NCBI RefSeq assembly: GCF_032854445.1
Contig: NC_088295.1
Coordinates: 96,157,805 to 96,221,804 of the forward strand
Length of the DNA: 64,000 nt
Source: Liolophura sinensis
Lineage: Eukaryota > Mollusca > Polyplacophora > Chitonida > Chitonidae
Reading direction: 5' to 3'
Below the pieces are notes generated by a model, which did no database searches, was not told the DNA's origin, and saw only the letters and a program-made list of their open reading frames with translations. A program made the translations under genes and the position numbers. Below, piece by piece: positions 10,351 to 21,200 of the stretch (position 1 is its first letter; each line of letters begins with the position of its first letter).

Positions 10351-11541
10351 TACTACGAAGTACATTTGTGTAGCTTTGTAGGTCGGTGACGACAGCTACC
10401 CAGTCTTTCCATTGAGGCGTTTGTACGGAGCTTCGCCAGGCTAGAAAAGACATAAAGAAGACACCGTCGTCATTCTAATGCCGTCACCGACCGAACCCTA
10501 TCCACGTCAATCAAACGATAGATAGATAGATAGACTATCACTTAACAGATAGATAGACTATCACTTAACAAACAGTAAAGACATAACCAACACAAAAGAC
10601 CATGGTGACATTTCAACCTGAAAACTTTTTATTTTTTTCGAACTCGAACAGTGAACACATCAACGAATGAATGAATGAATAAATGCATGCTGTAGGTGTC
10701 CATTATTTTGTTGTCACGGTGAGATATGTCTCGTCATGACGGTTGAATCACCAATATGAAAGTCCCGAGGTGCGGAGAGGTTGTTGGCTGTCATCAAATA
10801 CTCCACGTACATCTGGGCGAATGCCGGGTTCGATTTGTTGATCGGCGTCTCATTAAAAACTGCCGCAGTTGGTTTTTCACACTCTTCTCCACAGCCCACG
10901 GGAGGGAGGCTGCCTTACGGGCCTGGCGCATGAACTTGACCAACACAGTTCCCTCTTTCAGGTAACGCATACGGGCCTCGTCCACGATACTCAGGGCCAG
11001 CATTCGGTTCTCCAGCAAGGGAGGTCGGGGAGGAGATGGATCACTCGTGGTGTTGGTGGATTGTTGACCGTACACATCGCGCTGTAACTTGAGGAGGTGG
11101 GGTTGGAGAGCTGCATCGTAAGCTTGCCACAGCAAGGCTGTTAGCGCCGTCTCAAGCTCTGGGTTTAACGACTCCGCCTTTTCCACCTTTTCCACTGGGA
11201 CGTCGGGGATGCTGGGGGTTGCAGTAGCAGCGACAGTCTCATCATCAGCAGTCTCCTCATCAGCAACAGTCACAGCAGCGGTCAAAGCAGCACTCATAGC
11301 AGCATTCACCTCTCCAGTCTTCCCCTCCTCCTCCGTCTCCATCTCCATCATCTCCATCATCGCCATCCTAGGCTCTTGGGGCTCTTGGATGTCGTCGTTA
11401 TCTCCAGCCTCGATCACCACCAGCACCAAGGCGTCGATGTCGGGGATGGCCTGGACCAGTTTTTGCCAGTAAGTCCAGTACTTGAGCGTGATACCCTCAC
11501 TCGTCGGGTAGAGTGGACCGTTCGGCCGGTAGGCTCGCGAG
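10351..11541 (-). repeat. Right arm of the large inverted duplication
   Basis: Reverse complement of 7516-8424, with about 280 bp more inside the coding part. Its outer end stops sharply at 11541, where Ty3/gypsy-derived sequence begins, so the upstream half of the locus is missing on this side. Confidence 0.85.
10714..11541 (-). pseudogene. PC4-like protein, right copy (5' truncated, one frameshift)
   Basis: The frame enters from the junction at 11541 with the PC4-like strand-turn-helix region almost identical to the left copy. It has the acidic linker and then a segment absent from the left copy ('ESLNPELETALTALLWQAYD', 'LLKLQRDVYGQQ', 'NRMLALSIVDEARMRYLKEG'). A one-base shift near 10895 moves the C-terminus ('NETPINKSNPAF' to 'MTRHISP') to the neighbouring frame, ending at 10714. 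The two copies together imply a protein of roughly 330-350 residues with an N-terminal basic stretch, a PC4-like domain, an acidic linker and an alpha-helical C-terminus. Confidence 0.55.
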
Positions 11542-11712
11542 GACACTTACCTTAGTTAATCGGTGAAACATATATCTCTGGATTCACTGTAATAAAACAC
11601 TCTTTGTCACCTACCTGAGAGTATCGCTGATTGATCTCCCAAACATCCATGTTTAACCAAGCAGGTGGACGTCGCTGTCGCTTGGGACGTCTAGCACCAA
11701 CATCTGTTAGAT

Positions 11713-12576
11713 CTATTTCCAGTGCTGACTCCACATCTTCTGGAGGTACGTCAGCAGGTGTATCTTTAGAAGAGCCCAAAACTGAATCATTTCGGTTCTC
11801 TTCTGAGTTTGTTTAGGTTCATCTACCTGTCTACGTGGATAACGGTAAACAAGATCAAAATCGTGATCTAGTTTCTGATTCCGCGACCGACGTAGGTGTA
11901 GGTTTCCTGGGCTTACATTAAACCTTTGCCATATCCTGAGAATTTGGTCTCCAGGAATACGGTAGAGGCAAGAGCATATTTGTGTGAAGGGTTTTCTTGC
12001 TACACTATCAACCGATTTGACCTGGGAGACCGGTTCTTCCTTGTGAGACTGGCCTTTCACCTCGTACAAAGTTTCCTCTGAATTGTCCGCCAACTTTTGT
12101 CGCCCTCCGATACCTGCTTTCCGCACCAAGACTTTTTCACCGACTGTCAAGGTTGGTCCACGCAGTTGATCATCATAGTAACGTTTTCGCTTGCCTGCTG
12201 TCCTGCTACCATGCGATTCCACGTCTTGTACAGTATGCAATTTTTTAGCTAAATCCTGTGCGAAACGTGTACAAGGCTTTTGCTCCACCTCATCTCTGAT
12301 AACAACTGCTACATCGATGGGCAACCGGGGCTGTCTACCAAACATCAGCTAGTATGGGGGGTAAGATGTTGTTTCCACTTGGATTTCTAATTCCCTGCCA
12401 GAATTCCAAGCATAGTCAACAGAGTCCTGTTTAAACCGTTCACAGGGTGGTAGGGGTAGTCCTGCTCTTTTCATTCCGGTCATGGGACACAATTCGGATA
12501 TCACGTTAATCTCAAAATTGACTCTGGTGTGAATGAAGGCAAATGGGTAAACCATACTGTGTGATAAAGTTATCAT
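11713..12576 (-). pseudogene. Gypsy integrase, C-terminal half
   Basis: The segment shows a degenerate 'ELCPMTGMKRAG...CERF' block, corresponding to the region around the third catalytic Glu of gypsy integrases. After a stop at 12349 it reads 'MFGRQPRLPID', the signature after the integrase core, then 'GPTLTVGEKVLVRKAG' of the GPY/F region and 'YRIPGDQILR'. It is split by at least one stop and several indels. The first two catalytic Asp blocks are not present. Confidence 0.8.
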
Positions 12577-12578
12577 AA

Positions 12579-12838
12579 TTTTTTTTGGATTGGTTTTTTA
12601 CGCCGTACGCAAGAATATTTCACTTATGCGACGGCGGCCAGCATTATGGTGGGTGAAAACCGGGCACAGCCCGGGGGAAACCCACGACCATCCGCAGGTT
12701 GCTGGCACACCTTCCCACTTACGGCCAGAGAGGAAGCCAGCATGAGCTGGACTTGAACTCACAGCGACCGCATTGGCGAGAGGCTCCTGGGTCATTACGC
12801 TGCGCTAGCGCGCTAACCGACTGAGCCATGGAGGCCCC
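12579..12838 (-). mobile_element. SINE (family 1), full length, inserted in gypsy
   Basis: A 260-bp copy with the tRNA-like head at its right end ('ctgagccatggaggcccc' reversed) and an oligo(T) left end. It is flanked by a perfect 16-bp direct repeat 'gataaagttatcataa' at 12563-12578 and 12839-12854. This target duplication shows insertion by target-primed reverse transcription into already present gypsy DNA. Confidence 0.93.
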
Positions 12839-12860
12839 GATAAAGTTATCATAAAGTGCT

Positions 12861-13500
12861 TTAGGGCCACTTCAGGGCCAAGATCTCTAACCAGTGAGCT
12901 GGGTATTTCCTCTCAGCCACTAATAAGCTTCGACTAGCATATCTAATAACTCTGAGATTATCCTCTTGACGTTGATATAAGGCCGCTTCCAAGCCCTCTC
13001 CACTAGCATCTGTATGCAACTCATCTGGCAAACGTGGGTCTGCAACGCCCAAAACTCGTACTGTCGTCAACAAGACTGATTAAATGTTGCCCTCTGTAAC
13101 TCACCCCATAAACATTCTGTACCATCCTGTGGTGCGGAAGATATTTTCTTGAGATCTTTACCTCGCAGCAGGCAATGTAAGGGATTTGCTATTTTAGCAC
13201 ATTTTAGTTTTTTTTTAATATACCGTCTATAAAATCCAATAAATCCAAAGAACTTTCTCAATTCCTGCATGTTATTTGGTTCTGGCCAGTTGAATACAGG
13301 TTCCACTTTCGATAGATCTGTCCTTACTCCCTCGTGCGACACTATGTGACCCAGATACTTGACCCTCTGTCTTCAGAAACCGACACTTTGATGGTTTGAT
13401 TTTAAGTCCAAACTCTCTCAACCTTTTTAAAGACTGCTTCCAGACGAGACATATGCTCCTCCCAGATATCTGAGAATACTAGAAGATGATCTGTGGCCAA
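12861..13500 (-). pseudogene. Gypsy reverse transcriptase (3' part) and RNase H
   Basis: From upstream: 'DHLLVFSDIWEEHMSRLEAVF' follows the YxDD active site region. A 'KPSKC' type element, then 'GVRTDLSKVEPVFNWPEP' and 'LRKFFGFIGFYRRYI' of the connection domain come next. RNase H follows with 'ELHTDASGEGLEAALYQRQ' (first acidic residue) and 'YPAHWLEILAL'. Frames change near 13073, 13350 and 13430. The fingers and palm upstream of the active site are gone. Confidence 0.85.
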
Positions 13501-13771
13501 TCCTCATACTGTCAGTATAACCTGGCATATCAAGCACCTCACACTGATGTAAATCACAAACAGGTGTATTGGCAGGGATGATTATCATGCGACCCGTTGC
13601 ATTCGTAAGGTTCACATGGACTCTCTGAGTTTTACGGCCTCTTGAAGGAACATTAACCAAGCTCGGTGTGACAAACAAACCACTTGACAATGACGACTTA
13701 CTAGGTTGTTTTGTTATCACCACCATTCGATTGGACACAACAGGTCGAGTTTGAACTACACCAAAAAACAT
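13427..13771 (-). pseudogene. Gypsy protease-RT linker region fused to RT remnant by deletion
   Basis: The frame contains a 'VITKQPSKSSLSSGLFVTPSLV' strand region and 'TGRMIIIPANTPVCDLHQC', a beta-rich segment lying between protease and reverse transcriptase in mollusc gypsy polyproteins. Near 13500 it jumps to sequence just after the RT active site, so several hundred bases encoding most of the RT palm are deleted. Confidence 0.65.
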
Positions 13772-14062
13772 TGTTCTCTATCCTTGACCAATCACTTTAA
13801 ATCTCATTGATTCCTCACTTTTGTGAATACTATGAAATGCTGACCATGCACTTCCAAGCTCCGAGCCTTCAACATCATTCATTGTCTGTAGAATGGCTTC
13901 AGTCCCTAAAACCACTGGAACATCTCTGGAATTAGCATTACCTGTCACCACTAATGCTAATACATCCTAAACCTTCTTCCCTATACCTAAAGCAAGCTCA
14001 CTGTATCCAATGTAAGGCACAGCAGCTTCAATTTTAATCAAGGTTTGTGAGAGGGTATATCT

Positions 14063-14470
14063 TTACCTTGGGTAACTTTTCTTCCAGGAAAGATTGCGAC
14101 ACGATGAAACTTCATAACTTGTATCTAAACATGCCTGTGTTTCAACATCATTTACTTTTATGGCAGCTACGGTTTTCTTAAGGATTAGCTTACTCGATAT
14201 TTTCTCCTCACTTACAGAGCAAGAATAACTCTCGCCTGGCATCTGCCCTTCGATCCAGGCGTTTCTAGTTTCTGGACTGCTCTGCTCTTTTTGGACAGTT
14301 TCTCCTAACATGTCCATCCTCTTTAGGAAAATAACATACCGAGGTTCTTTGGCTTCCAGTTTAGCTACTTTATCGGCTAACTCAGTGACTTTCTGCAAAA
14401 TATCTGACATTTTATCTTCATATGTGTGTGGTGATTGCTGAATGTGGTGTTTCACTCCTCTACCAGACAC
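14063..14470 (-). pseudogene. Gypsy aspartic protease region and gag C-terminus
   Basis: A coiled-coil-like 'ILQKVTELADKVAKLEAKE' segment precedes 'VAAIKVNDVETQACLDTSYEVS', the position of the retroviral-type protease D-T/S-G motif. Here it reads D-T-S followed by Tyr in place of Gly, so the active site is altered. The zinc-knuckle region usually upstream is not visible. Confidence 0.65.
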
Positions 14471-14612
14471 TTTAACAGTTTCCCTGCCCTAAGGCTAATC
14501 TCGTGTCCAGCTGCACGTGCTGATCGAATTGTTAAACGGCTCACCTGCGTGAAATCTGTGACGTATGGAAGATCTAACTTCGTGGTCAAACAAACCACTC
14601 CAAAACTTCGTT

Positions 14613-15000
14613 CTAAGCATACGCCATTCTTATTAATCCTTCTAACATACATCTCCACACCACTACATTATCCGTCTCTTTCTGCACTGCGCTCTTAAAA
14701 TCTTCCAGAAGAGCCTCTGCAGTTAAAACATTAGCAAATATGGTATCAAATTTCGGAAGTAGTGTACGAACTGTAATGCCCGTACCGATATTTAACATAA
14801 CCTCACTAGCTGTTCCCCCTAGTGTCCGTCTGATGGTAGTCATCACCATATTTTCTTGGTATCCTTCCGACATCAAGCTGCTTACTTTTGATAGGCAACA
14901 TCCCCTTTAACATCATCGCCTGAGAAAAATGATACTCTGCACTGTGAAGAAGCTGCCATCATAAGGTTTGCATCACATGATTGATGTTCCTGGGATCTCT
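14613..15000 (-). pseudogene. Gypsy gag capsid-like region
   Basis: The minus strand encodes 'FFSGDDVKGDVAY' in one frame, then 'TTIRRTLGGTASEVMLNIGTG', 'LLPKFDTIFANVLTAEALLEDF' and 'VWRCMLEGLI' in the next. This is the helical capsid-type gag pattern of metazoan gypsy elements. Stops and shifts occur near 14660 and 14880. Confidence 0.7.
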
Positions 15001-15905
15001 CATGGCCAAGCATTGGAGAAAACATTCGAAATGGAGAAACATTTCGCTTCTTTTCTGTTGAGTGAGGTTCTTCATGGCTTCTTTTGTATCGTTGACCTGC
15101 ACAGGTGGACGTGGTCGTTTAACTTGGGCCCTCTAGTGTTGGTTTACGAACTGTATTCTCTGAGTTAGAGAACAATAAAAAAACACTCACCTTTGTTTTG
15201 ATCTTCACATCTCTACTGAAAAATCCAGCAAGGTCCTCTCCATTAACAGGAACTTTCAATCCACACACCCATACTCCCAGGCACCCCAGTATCAATCTCA
15301 AAACTCCTGGCCATAATACTGAGTGCAAGTATATGCAGTAAATACACGAGGTACATTTACATAAACCACAGAAGTTAATTAAAGAATTCAACTGTCGCCT
15401 CCCTCAGTTGTAAATTACAATAAACCTACCTCTCAGTTACCCTACTTGAACAAATGTAACAATCTCAACATTCAACAATAACAATCTCCAAAAGATATTT
15501 TCAAATACTTTCTCGATTACTGAATTATCAGCCAGGTGACACTTGTAGCAACAACAACAAAAAATATGCCACTCACTCAATGACAAATATTTCGCTTACA
15601 CTAGTTAAAATCCAAACAAGTAAACTTACATGTATGTGTCACAAACTATCAGTATCTCAAACAATTTTCGCAAGCACATATAAGTACTATTAACTAACTT
15701 GCTGAGTTTCCCCAAAGCAGTTAGTCCAGTTAGTGTGAATACAATGCAACTCTTGGACCAAGAGAAATAATAAGGAACCACAGTAAGAAATAGTCCAAAA
15801 CTTTGTAGACATTCAGTTTCCAGATTTTCCTTAATTACTGGGTTAACCGACTAAACCGTAACTCTTACTACAACTGTTCACACCGGTCTGGTATCGAACT
15901 CTCAG
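15001..15905. other. No identifiable feature (possible gypsy 5' end)
   Basis: AT-rich sequence lacking a domain. It may contain the gypsy 5' untranslated region or LTR, but no matching second LTR was found near 11.5 kb. Confidence 0.35.
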
Positions 15906-16101
15906 AATCAATCTGTAATCTTCCTGAGACCTTCAGACTGTCCAGAGTTGTAGAAATAGTTGATATAGCCCTGTCGTCGTGTTAAAGTAAACAAGCATTG
16001 TGCGGTGTCAGAATTCCGGTACATAATATGAAATACAGTAAAGTGGTAAAGTAAATGTAAGCAACATATTGTGTTTGTGTTACAGCTTGAACCGCCGTGT
16101 A

Positions 16102-16205
16102 CAATATTGTAAATAAGAGTAGAGAGAAAATCGGACGGTGAGGCTGGGCTATATGTCAAAGACGTGTTCAGAATACATTGGACAGTGTTTGCTTCTGCAT
16201 CCACA
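16102..16205 (+). repeat. 3' portion of the 5' LTR of the BEL/Pao element
   Basis: About 95 bp align with 20029-20118 at moderate identity. Upstream LTR sequence (15906-16100) does not align clearly with 19880-20028. Confidence 0.55.
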
Positions 16206-16246
16206 AAGAAGTTCAAGAAATTTCCTGAGAGTTAAGTTCAGATAAG

Positions 16247-17160
16247 ATGTTAAGCAGTGAACAGGAATTTCACGCAGTGTTTGATGAGGAGGGGATAGTG
16301 TTAGAGAAAACAAGAAGACTTCGGCGCGAGAGAGGAGGTAATTTGTCAGCCACTAACAAGACAAAGTGATGAAATAAGAGAACTGATGCTAAAATGTGTA
16401 CCTATTCCGGAAGTTAAAGTGAAAATGGCTGCCTTAGAACACACTTGTGATAAATTTACGAAGAAACAAGAACAGGACAACACCACTGTTAAGAAAAATA
16501 TGAATGAGCTGCAGAAGTCAGGCGAATATTTTCAAGAAGTGAATGGTGGATATCAGATGCTTAAGTCAGACGTAACAATGTGGAAAGATAGAGATAGTCG
16601 GTCAAAGGCTGCACCTGAAGTTATTGATATCAAATTTGAAGATTCAGCTAGCCAAGCTGGTAGAAGAGTTTCTTCCACGGCAAGCTCAAGAGCAATTGCA
16701 GCCCCTGAGAAGGCTGCATTAATGATGCATCGAGGCATTAAGAAAGCACTAAGAGTTAAGACGTAAACAAATGCAGCTTGAACAATTAATTGAAACAATC
16801 ACTTTAGAAACAGAAAGGGCAACTCTGGATGCTCAAGAACAAGTTCTGGCAGGATTCAGCTGTGGCATGGCTGGTGATAGGGTTAGGGTTGATGAGGATT
16901 ATCTCGTGTTAATACTAATATGAGCAGCACTCCTAAGGGAATGCACTTACCATTTCAAGGTCAAGAATTAGGTACAGATATGTCAGACACTACGGTTAAA
17001 GGTCACTCAGGGAAAATGGAGATTGATGTTAAAAGTGACTGCAGATTTTATTTCGAATCACAAAGCTACATGTAATCCCCAAGAGTGTCAAAATAATACT
17101 GGCATATCACACCAAGTACCAGTAATGGCAACAAATTGTCAGCAAGAACATAGTTGCCTA
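16247..17160 (+). pseudogene. BEL/Pao gag-like region
   Basis: An ATG 42 bp after the LTR segment opens a 40-codon frame ('MLSSEQEFHAVFDEEGIVLE'). A neighbouring frame at 16386-16766 continues with Lys/Glu-rich helical sequence and a 'ASQAGRRVSSTASSRAIA' segment. Helix-rich sequence then breaks up. Assignment as gag is by position and helical, charged composition, not by a domain match. Confidence 0.45.
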
Positions 17161-17418
17161 TAGTTCCTGTTTTGAAGAAGACGAGGGATTAGCGGAGCTA
17201 CATTACCAGAAATGCGCTACTTTATAGCGGTAGCACACGTACGTTTTGCTCACAGGCGCCGGCTGATCAGCGTACGGGATTGAAAGCTAAGGAGATAGCA
17301 AATCGGATATAAATCTTGTATCTTTGGATATTGAGGATGTTAAAGACCGACAATTGATGAACCTTTCAAACGTTCTAAGCTGTCTGAATTTAAGGACAGC
17401 ATTGTGTTCTAAGAAGAT

Positions 17419-18650
17419 GTGGGCAGGTGGCCACACGTACAAGGGATACATTTGCCATATACTGATAAAGCGGATGTCACACTTTTGATTCGTCAAGATA
17501 ACCCAATGGCGTTGACTCCTATCGACATCCGCAGAGTACAATCAATTCAACCGTATGCTGCCAGGACAGTATTTGGCTGGACATTAAGTGGTCCGCTGAA
17601 CAGTGGGATATGTGAAACGGCCATTTCCAGTTTCGTGCAGGTTGACCAAGAATTGCAAAGACAGGTTGAGAAGTTTTGGCGATTAGATGTCAGTGAAGCA
17701 GATGCTCCAGAGATGTCAACAGAAAATAACATGCGGCTGATATCTGGAATGATACTATCAGGATGACAGGCGGCCATTATCAAATGTCAATTCCATATAA
17801 AACCAGACCGCCATGTTTACCAAACAATTATTGTGTCGAGGAATGAAGACGTGACAATTTAAAGAGAAAATTCTCAAGAAACAAGAACGTTGTACGAGAA
17901 GTACAATTCAGGTATCCAGGAACTATTCGACAAAGGTTACGCCGAGAAGGTTCCAGGAGAAGCTATTGCAAGCCAGTAGAATTCTGTTTGGTATCTCCCA
18001 CACCATGCAGTAACCAGTGAAAACAAGTGTGACAAACTAAGAATAGTGTTTGATTGTTCAGCAAAGTTCAATGAAATCAGTTTGTATCAGGCTGTATTGC
18101 AGGGTCCTGATCTCACCAATAAACTAATAGCTGTACTCCTGAGGTTTTGGCAAGATCATATTGCTTTCATGGGAGACATAAAGGGTATGTTTCATCAGGT
18201 AAAGGTCAAACCTGAGGACAGATTGAGGGTTTTTGTGGTGACTTAATGGGGACATGACTAAAGATTCAGAGATTTACCGGATGTCAGTTCGCCTGTTCGA
18301 GGAGGGCCTGGAGCCCCAGCTGTGCCAGACATACGGCGCTGGATAATACCCAGGGCTTTTCTGAGGCTGCAGTGCAAAAGGTATTAGAGAATTTCTACGT
18401 TGATGACTGCTTACAATCTGTTCCCTCAGAGATGGAAACGATCAACCTGATTCAAGATCTTAAAGTACTGCTCCGAAGAGGCGGATTCAAGCTTACCAAG
18501 TGGATAAGCAATAGCAGGACAGTTCTGGAATCAATTCCAGTTGATCTGCGGACAAAAAGGCTCTCCCGGAAATTGATCTCAACAGTAGCAGCCTTCATTT
18601 GGTGCTTCCAAGGGCCCAAGAGGAGTTCGTTGGGACACAGAAGATGACAT
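17419..18650 (+). pseudogene. BEL/Pao protease-RT region
   Basis: 'WPHVQGIHLPYTDKADVTLLI' with 'RTVFGWTLSGPLNSG' is the Pao segment before the RT. '[20 protein letters not shown]' and '[24 protein letters not shown]' follow, giving the RT fingers and the first catalytic Asp (D in 'MGDIKGMF'). 'NFYVDDCLQS' at about 18390-18420 holds the YVDD active site and 'GGFKLTKWISNS' the next block. Stops at 17764 and 18244 and several shifts separate the pieces. Confidence 0.85.
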
Positions 18651-19284
18651 GTTCTGTTTCAAGATTGACAAAGAGAAACCGTGTACCGGGCGAGGTATTA
18701 TGAGCATCATGACATCTGTGTACGACCCTATTGGTTTTTGTACACGGTCATACTACAGGGAAAGATCATCTGTCAAGATTAAAGAAAGGCTGGGATGAAC
18801 CCCTGGAATCTAGTAACGCAGAAAAGTGGTGTTCGAGGCAATATGGACTTACTAAAGTGGAGCAATTTAAAGATGGAGATAACATAAAAATGACATAAAG
18901 TTCAGATAAAGGAGTGCGAAAAGTTATTCCTAAATGTGGTATTTTTTCTGATTTTTCCTTAAAGAGAAAAAGACACTCAAAAATTGTTTTTGTATGGTGG
19001 GTATTTGGGATCACCCATTGGTACTTATAGTCTTTGTTAAATAATGTCATAAATGGGTTACATTAAAAGTAATACAGGTTTAATAAATATTTTTGCACTA
19101 GAATTTGTTCTCGGCTAAAAAATGTATTAAACCTCAATTTGGATCATATTTATATTTGTAATATGTTCATAAATATTATCATAATTTAGGTTAAATGCTT
19201 ATGTTTCGATATAAACAGCAAATTTACATTCAAATAAATGTATTAGACAGCCATCACATCGCCTATGTGAGATTTGTAAACTCA

Positions 19285-19640
19285 AATGACAGAATTCATT
19301 GTGCGCTTCCGATGGGAAAATCTAGGTTAGCTCCAACCAGGCAACTTACGATTCCAAGGCTAGAGCTCTCAGCTGCGGTTCTTGCAGTAAAGCTAACCCA
19401 AATGCTGCCCAGAGAGCTGAGAATCAAGACTGATAGATTGGTCTACTGGACACACAGTATGGTTATGCTGCAATACATAACAAATCAGTCTAAGAGGTTT
19501 CAGACATTTGTAGCAAACCATGTGGCGACTATACATGCAGGGTCCTTCCCAGATGATTGAGGGTATGTTGAGTCCAAACTTAATCTTGCCGACGACGCGT
19601 CAAAGCCGACCAGGAACCCCACCGAGACAAATCCCTTAAT
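19285..19640 (+). pseudogene. BEL/Pao RNase H-like region
   Basis: 'GKSRLAPTRQLTIPRLELSA' followed by 'DRLVYWTHSMVMLQYI' and 'KRFQTFVANHVATIH' is the standard Pao RNase H pattern. The usual 'WTDS' is 'WTHS' here, a changed catalytic Asp. A TGA at 19558 ends the frame. No integrase follows. Confidence 0.8.
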
Positions 19641-19737
19641 CTCATAGGCAGTCTTGACTATATACGTCCTTTGTCCTATTGTTGACACTTTTTTTCTACT
19701 TGTTATATTGAAAACCATTTATGTTTTGATGTCATTC

Positions 19738-19776
19738 ACTTGATAACGATGTTGGTAACTACATCGAAACGTCGTG
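19738..19776 (+). ncRNA. Degenerate hammerhead-ribozyme-like motif
   Basis: 'cttgataac' then a 5-bp stem (gatgt/acatc) around 'tggtaact', then 'gaaacgtc', resembles the CUGAUGA-stem II-GAAA core of hammerhead ribozymes seen at ends of Penelope-like elements and retrozymes. The first core block is imperfect. Stems I and III were not confirmed. Confidence 0.3.
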
Positions 19777-20028
19777 TTAATAAACCAAGAAGTCGTACAT
19801 CCATAAGAATGCCTTGTTTAGTGTACTTCCATCCCAACTTCTAAGTGCCACTTAAACAAGTCATGATGAAAAGTGTGTTAATAAGTAACTCCTTGTAAAA
19901 GCTTAAATACGGCCAAGAAATTTGTAAGTATGTAGTGTAACTGTGTAATGCCGTTGGGTATAGTTAATGTTGTTTTAAATGACGATTTAGGCAGAAAAAG
20001 TTGAGGTAGTCCAGTCATCGTGATAAAG

Positions 20029-20118
20029 TAAGAGTAGAGAGAGAAATAGGATGGTGGGGCTGCGGCTATCTCCATAAGAATAAAGACGTGCTCAGGATAC
20101 ATTGGAAAGTGTTTACTT
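20029..20118 (+). repeat. 3' portion of the 3' LTR of the BEL/Pao element
   Basis: Matches 16102-16200 with about a dozen differences over 90 bp. The element appears to end close to 20118, where a minisatellite begins. Confidence 0.55.
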
Positions 20119-20124
20119 CACTGA

Positions 20125-20308
20125 AGTAACGCTGCGATATACTCTTGGTAACGGTGTGACATACCTGAGGTGACGGCATGACATACCTGAGGTGACGGTG
20201 TGATATACCTGAGGTGACGGTGTGATATACCTCAGGTAATAGTGTAACATACCTGAGGTAATAGTGTGATACACCTGAGGTGACGGTGTTATATATCTGA
20301 GAGACACG
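20125..20308. repeat. 22-bp minisatellite ('gaggtgacggtgtgatatacct')
   Basis: About eight units, with variants 'aggtaatagtgtgata', follow the LTR end directly. Confidence 0.85.
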
Positions 20309-20371
20309 TATCATTGTAACAAGAAAACCACGTTAACTGTGGTGGTCACTTTATGTGGACCACTGTATATC

Positions 20372-21200
20372 TTTGGACCATTACATTTCTTTGAACGACC
20401 ATATGTCTTTGGACCACTATATGTCTTTGGACGAATATATGTCTTTGGACGACTATATGTCTTTGGGCGACTATATACCTTTTGGCTACTATATATCTTT
20501 GGACCACTCTATATCTTTGGACGACTATATGTCTTTGGACGACTATATGCCTTTTGACTACTATATGTCTTTGGACCACTCTATATCTTTTGAACGACTA
20601 TATGTCTTTGGACGACTATATGTCTTTGGACGACTATATGCCTTTTGGCTACTATATGTCTTTGGACGACTATATGTCTTTGGACGACTATATGTCTTTG
20701 GACGACTATACGTCTTTGGACGACTATATGTCTTTGGACGAATATATGTCTTTGGACCACTATATATCTTTGGGCGACTATATGTCTTTGGACCACTATA
20801 TGCCTTTTGGCTACTATATGTCTTTGGACCACTCTATATCTTTGGATGACTATATGTCTTTGGACGACTATATGTCTTTTGACCACTATATGTCTTTGGA
20901 CCACTCTATATCTTTTGAACGACTATATGTCTTTGGACAACTATATGCCTTTTGGCTACTATATGATTTTGGACGACTATATGTCTTTTGACTACTATAT
21001 GTCTTTGGACCACTCTATATCTTTTGAACGACTATATGTCTTTGGACGACTATATGTCTTTGGACGACTATATGCCTTTTGGCTACTATATGTCTTTGGA
21101 CCACTATATATCTTTGGACGACCATATCTTTTAGCGACTATATGTCTTTGGACGACTATATGCCTTCTGACTACTATATGTCTTTGGACCACTATATGTT
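20372..21200. repeat. 18-bp minisatellite ('gacgactatatgtctttg'), about 45 units
   Basis: Units of 18 bp with small variants (gaccac, ggctac, gcctttt, an occasional extra ttt) fill about 830 bp. Because 18 is a multiple of three, several frames on both strands stay open and translate as six-residue repeats such as GRLYVF or DDYMSL. Confidence 0.95.

Larger units (their letters stand above)
11548..15000 (-). mobile_element. Ty3/gypsy LTR retrotransposon, internal region (decayed)
   Basis: Reading down the minus strand the order is gag, protease, reverse transcriptase, RNase H, integrase, the Ty3/gypsy order. Every segment is in a different frame from the next, and the catalytic part of the reverse transcriptase is deleted. 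LTRs were not identified. The right inverted-duplication arm abuts its 3' end at 11541. Confidence 0.85.
15906..20118 (+). mobile_element. BEL/Pao LTR retrotransposon (decayed)
   Basis: Plus-strand gag-like, protease/RT and RNase H pieces in BEL/Pao style lie between two related end segments. 16102-16200 and 20029-20118 share 'aagagtagagagaaa', 'gg.cggtg.ggctg', 'aa.gacgtg.tcagatacattgga.agtgttt', taken as the 3' portions of the two LTRs. The pol segments are shifted many times, AT-rich sequence of about 300 bp interrupts the RT-RNase H interval, and no integrase domain remains. Confidence 0.75.

Noticed and set aside
16874-16892. 'atagggttagggtt' telomere-like word
   Set aside because: Only two TTAGGG-like units, in the interior of a retroelement; not a telomeric array.
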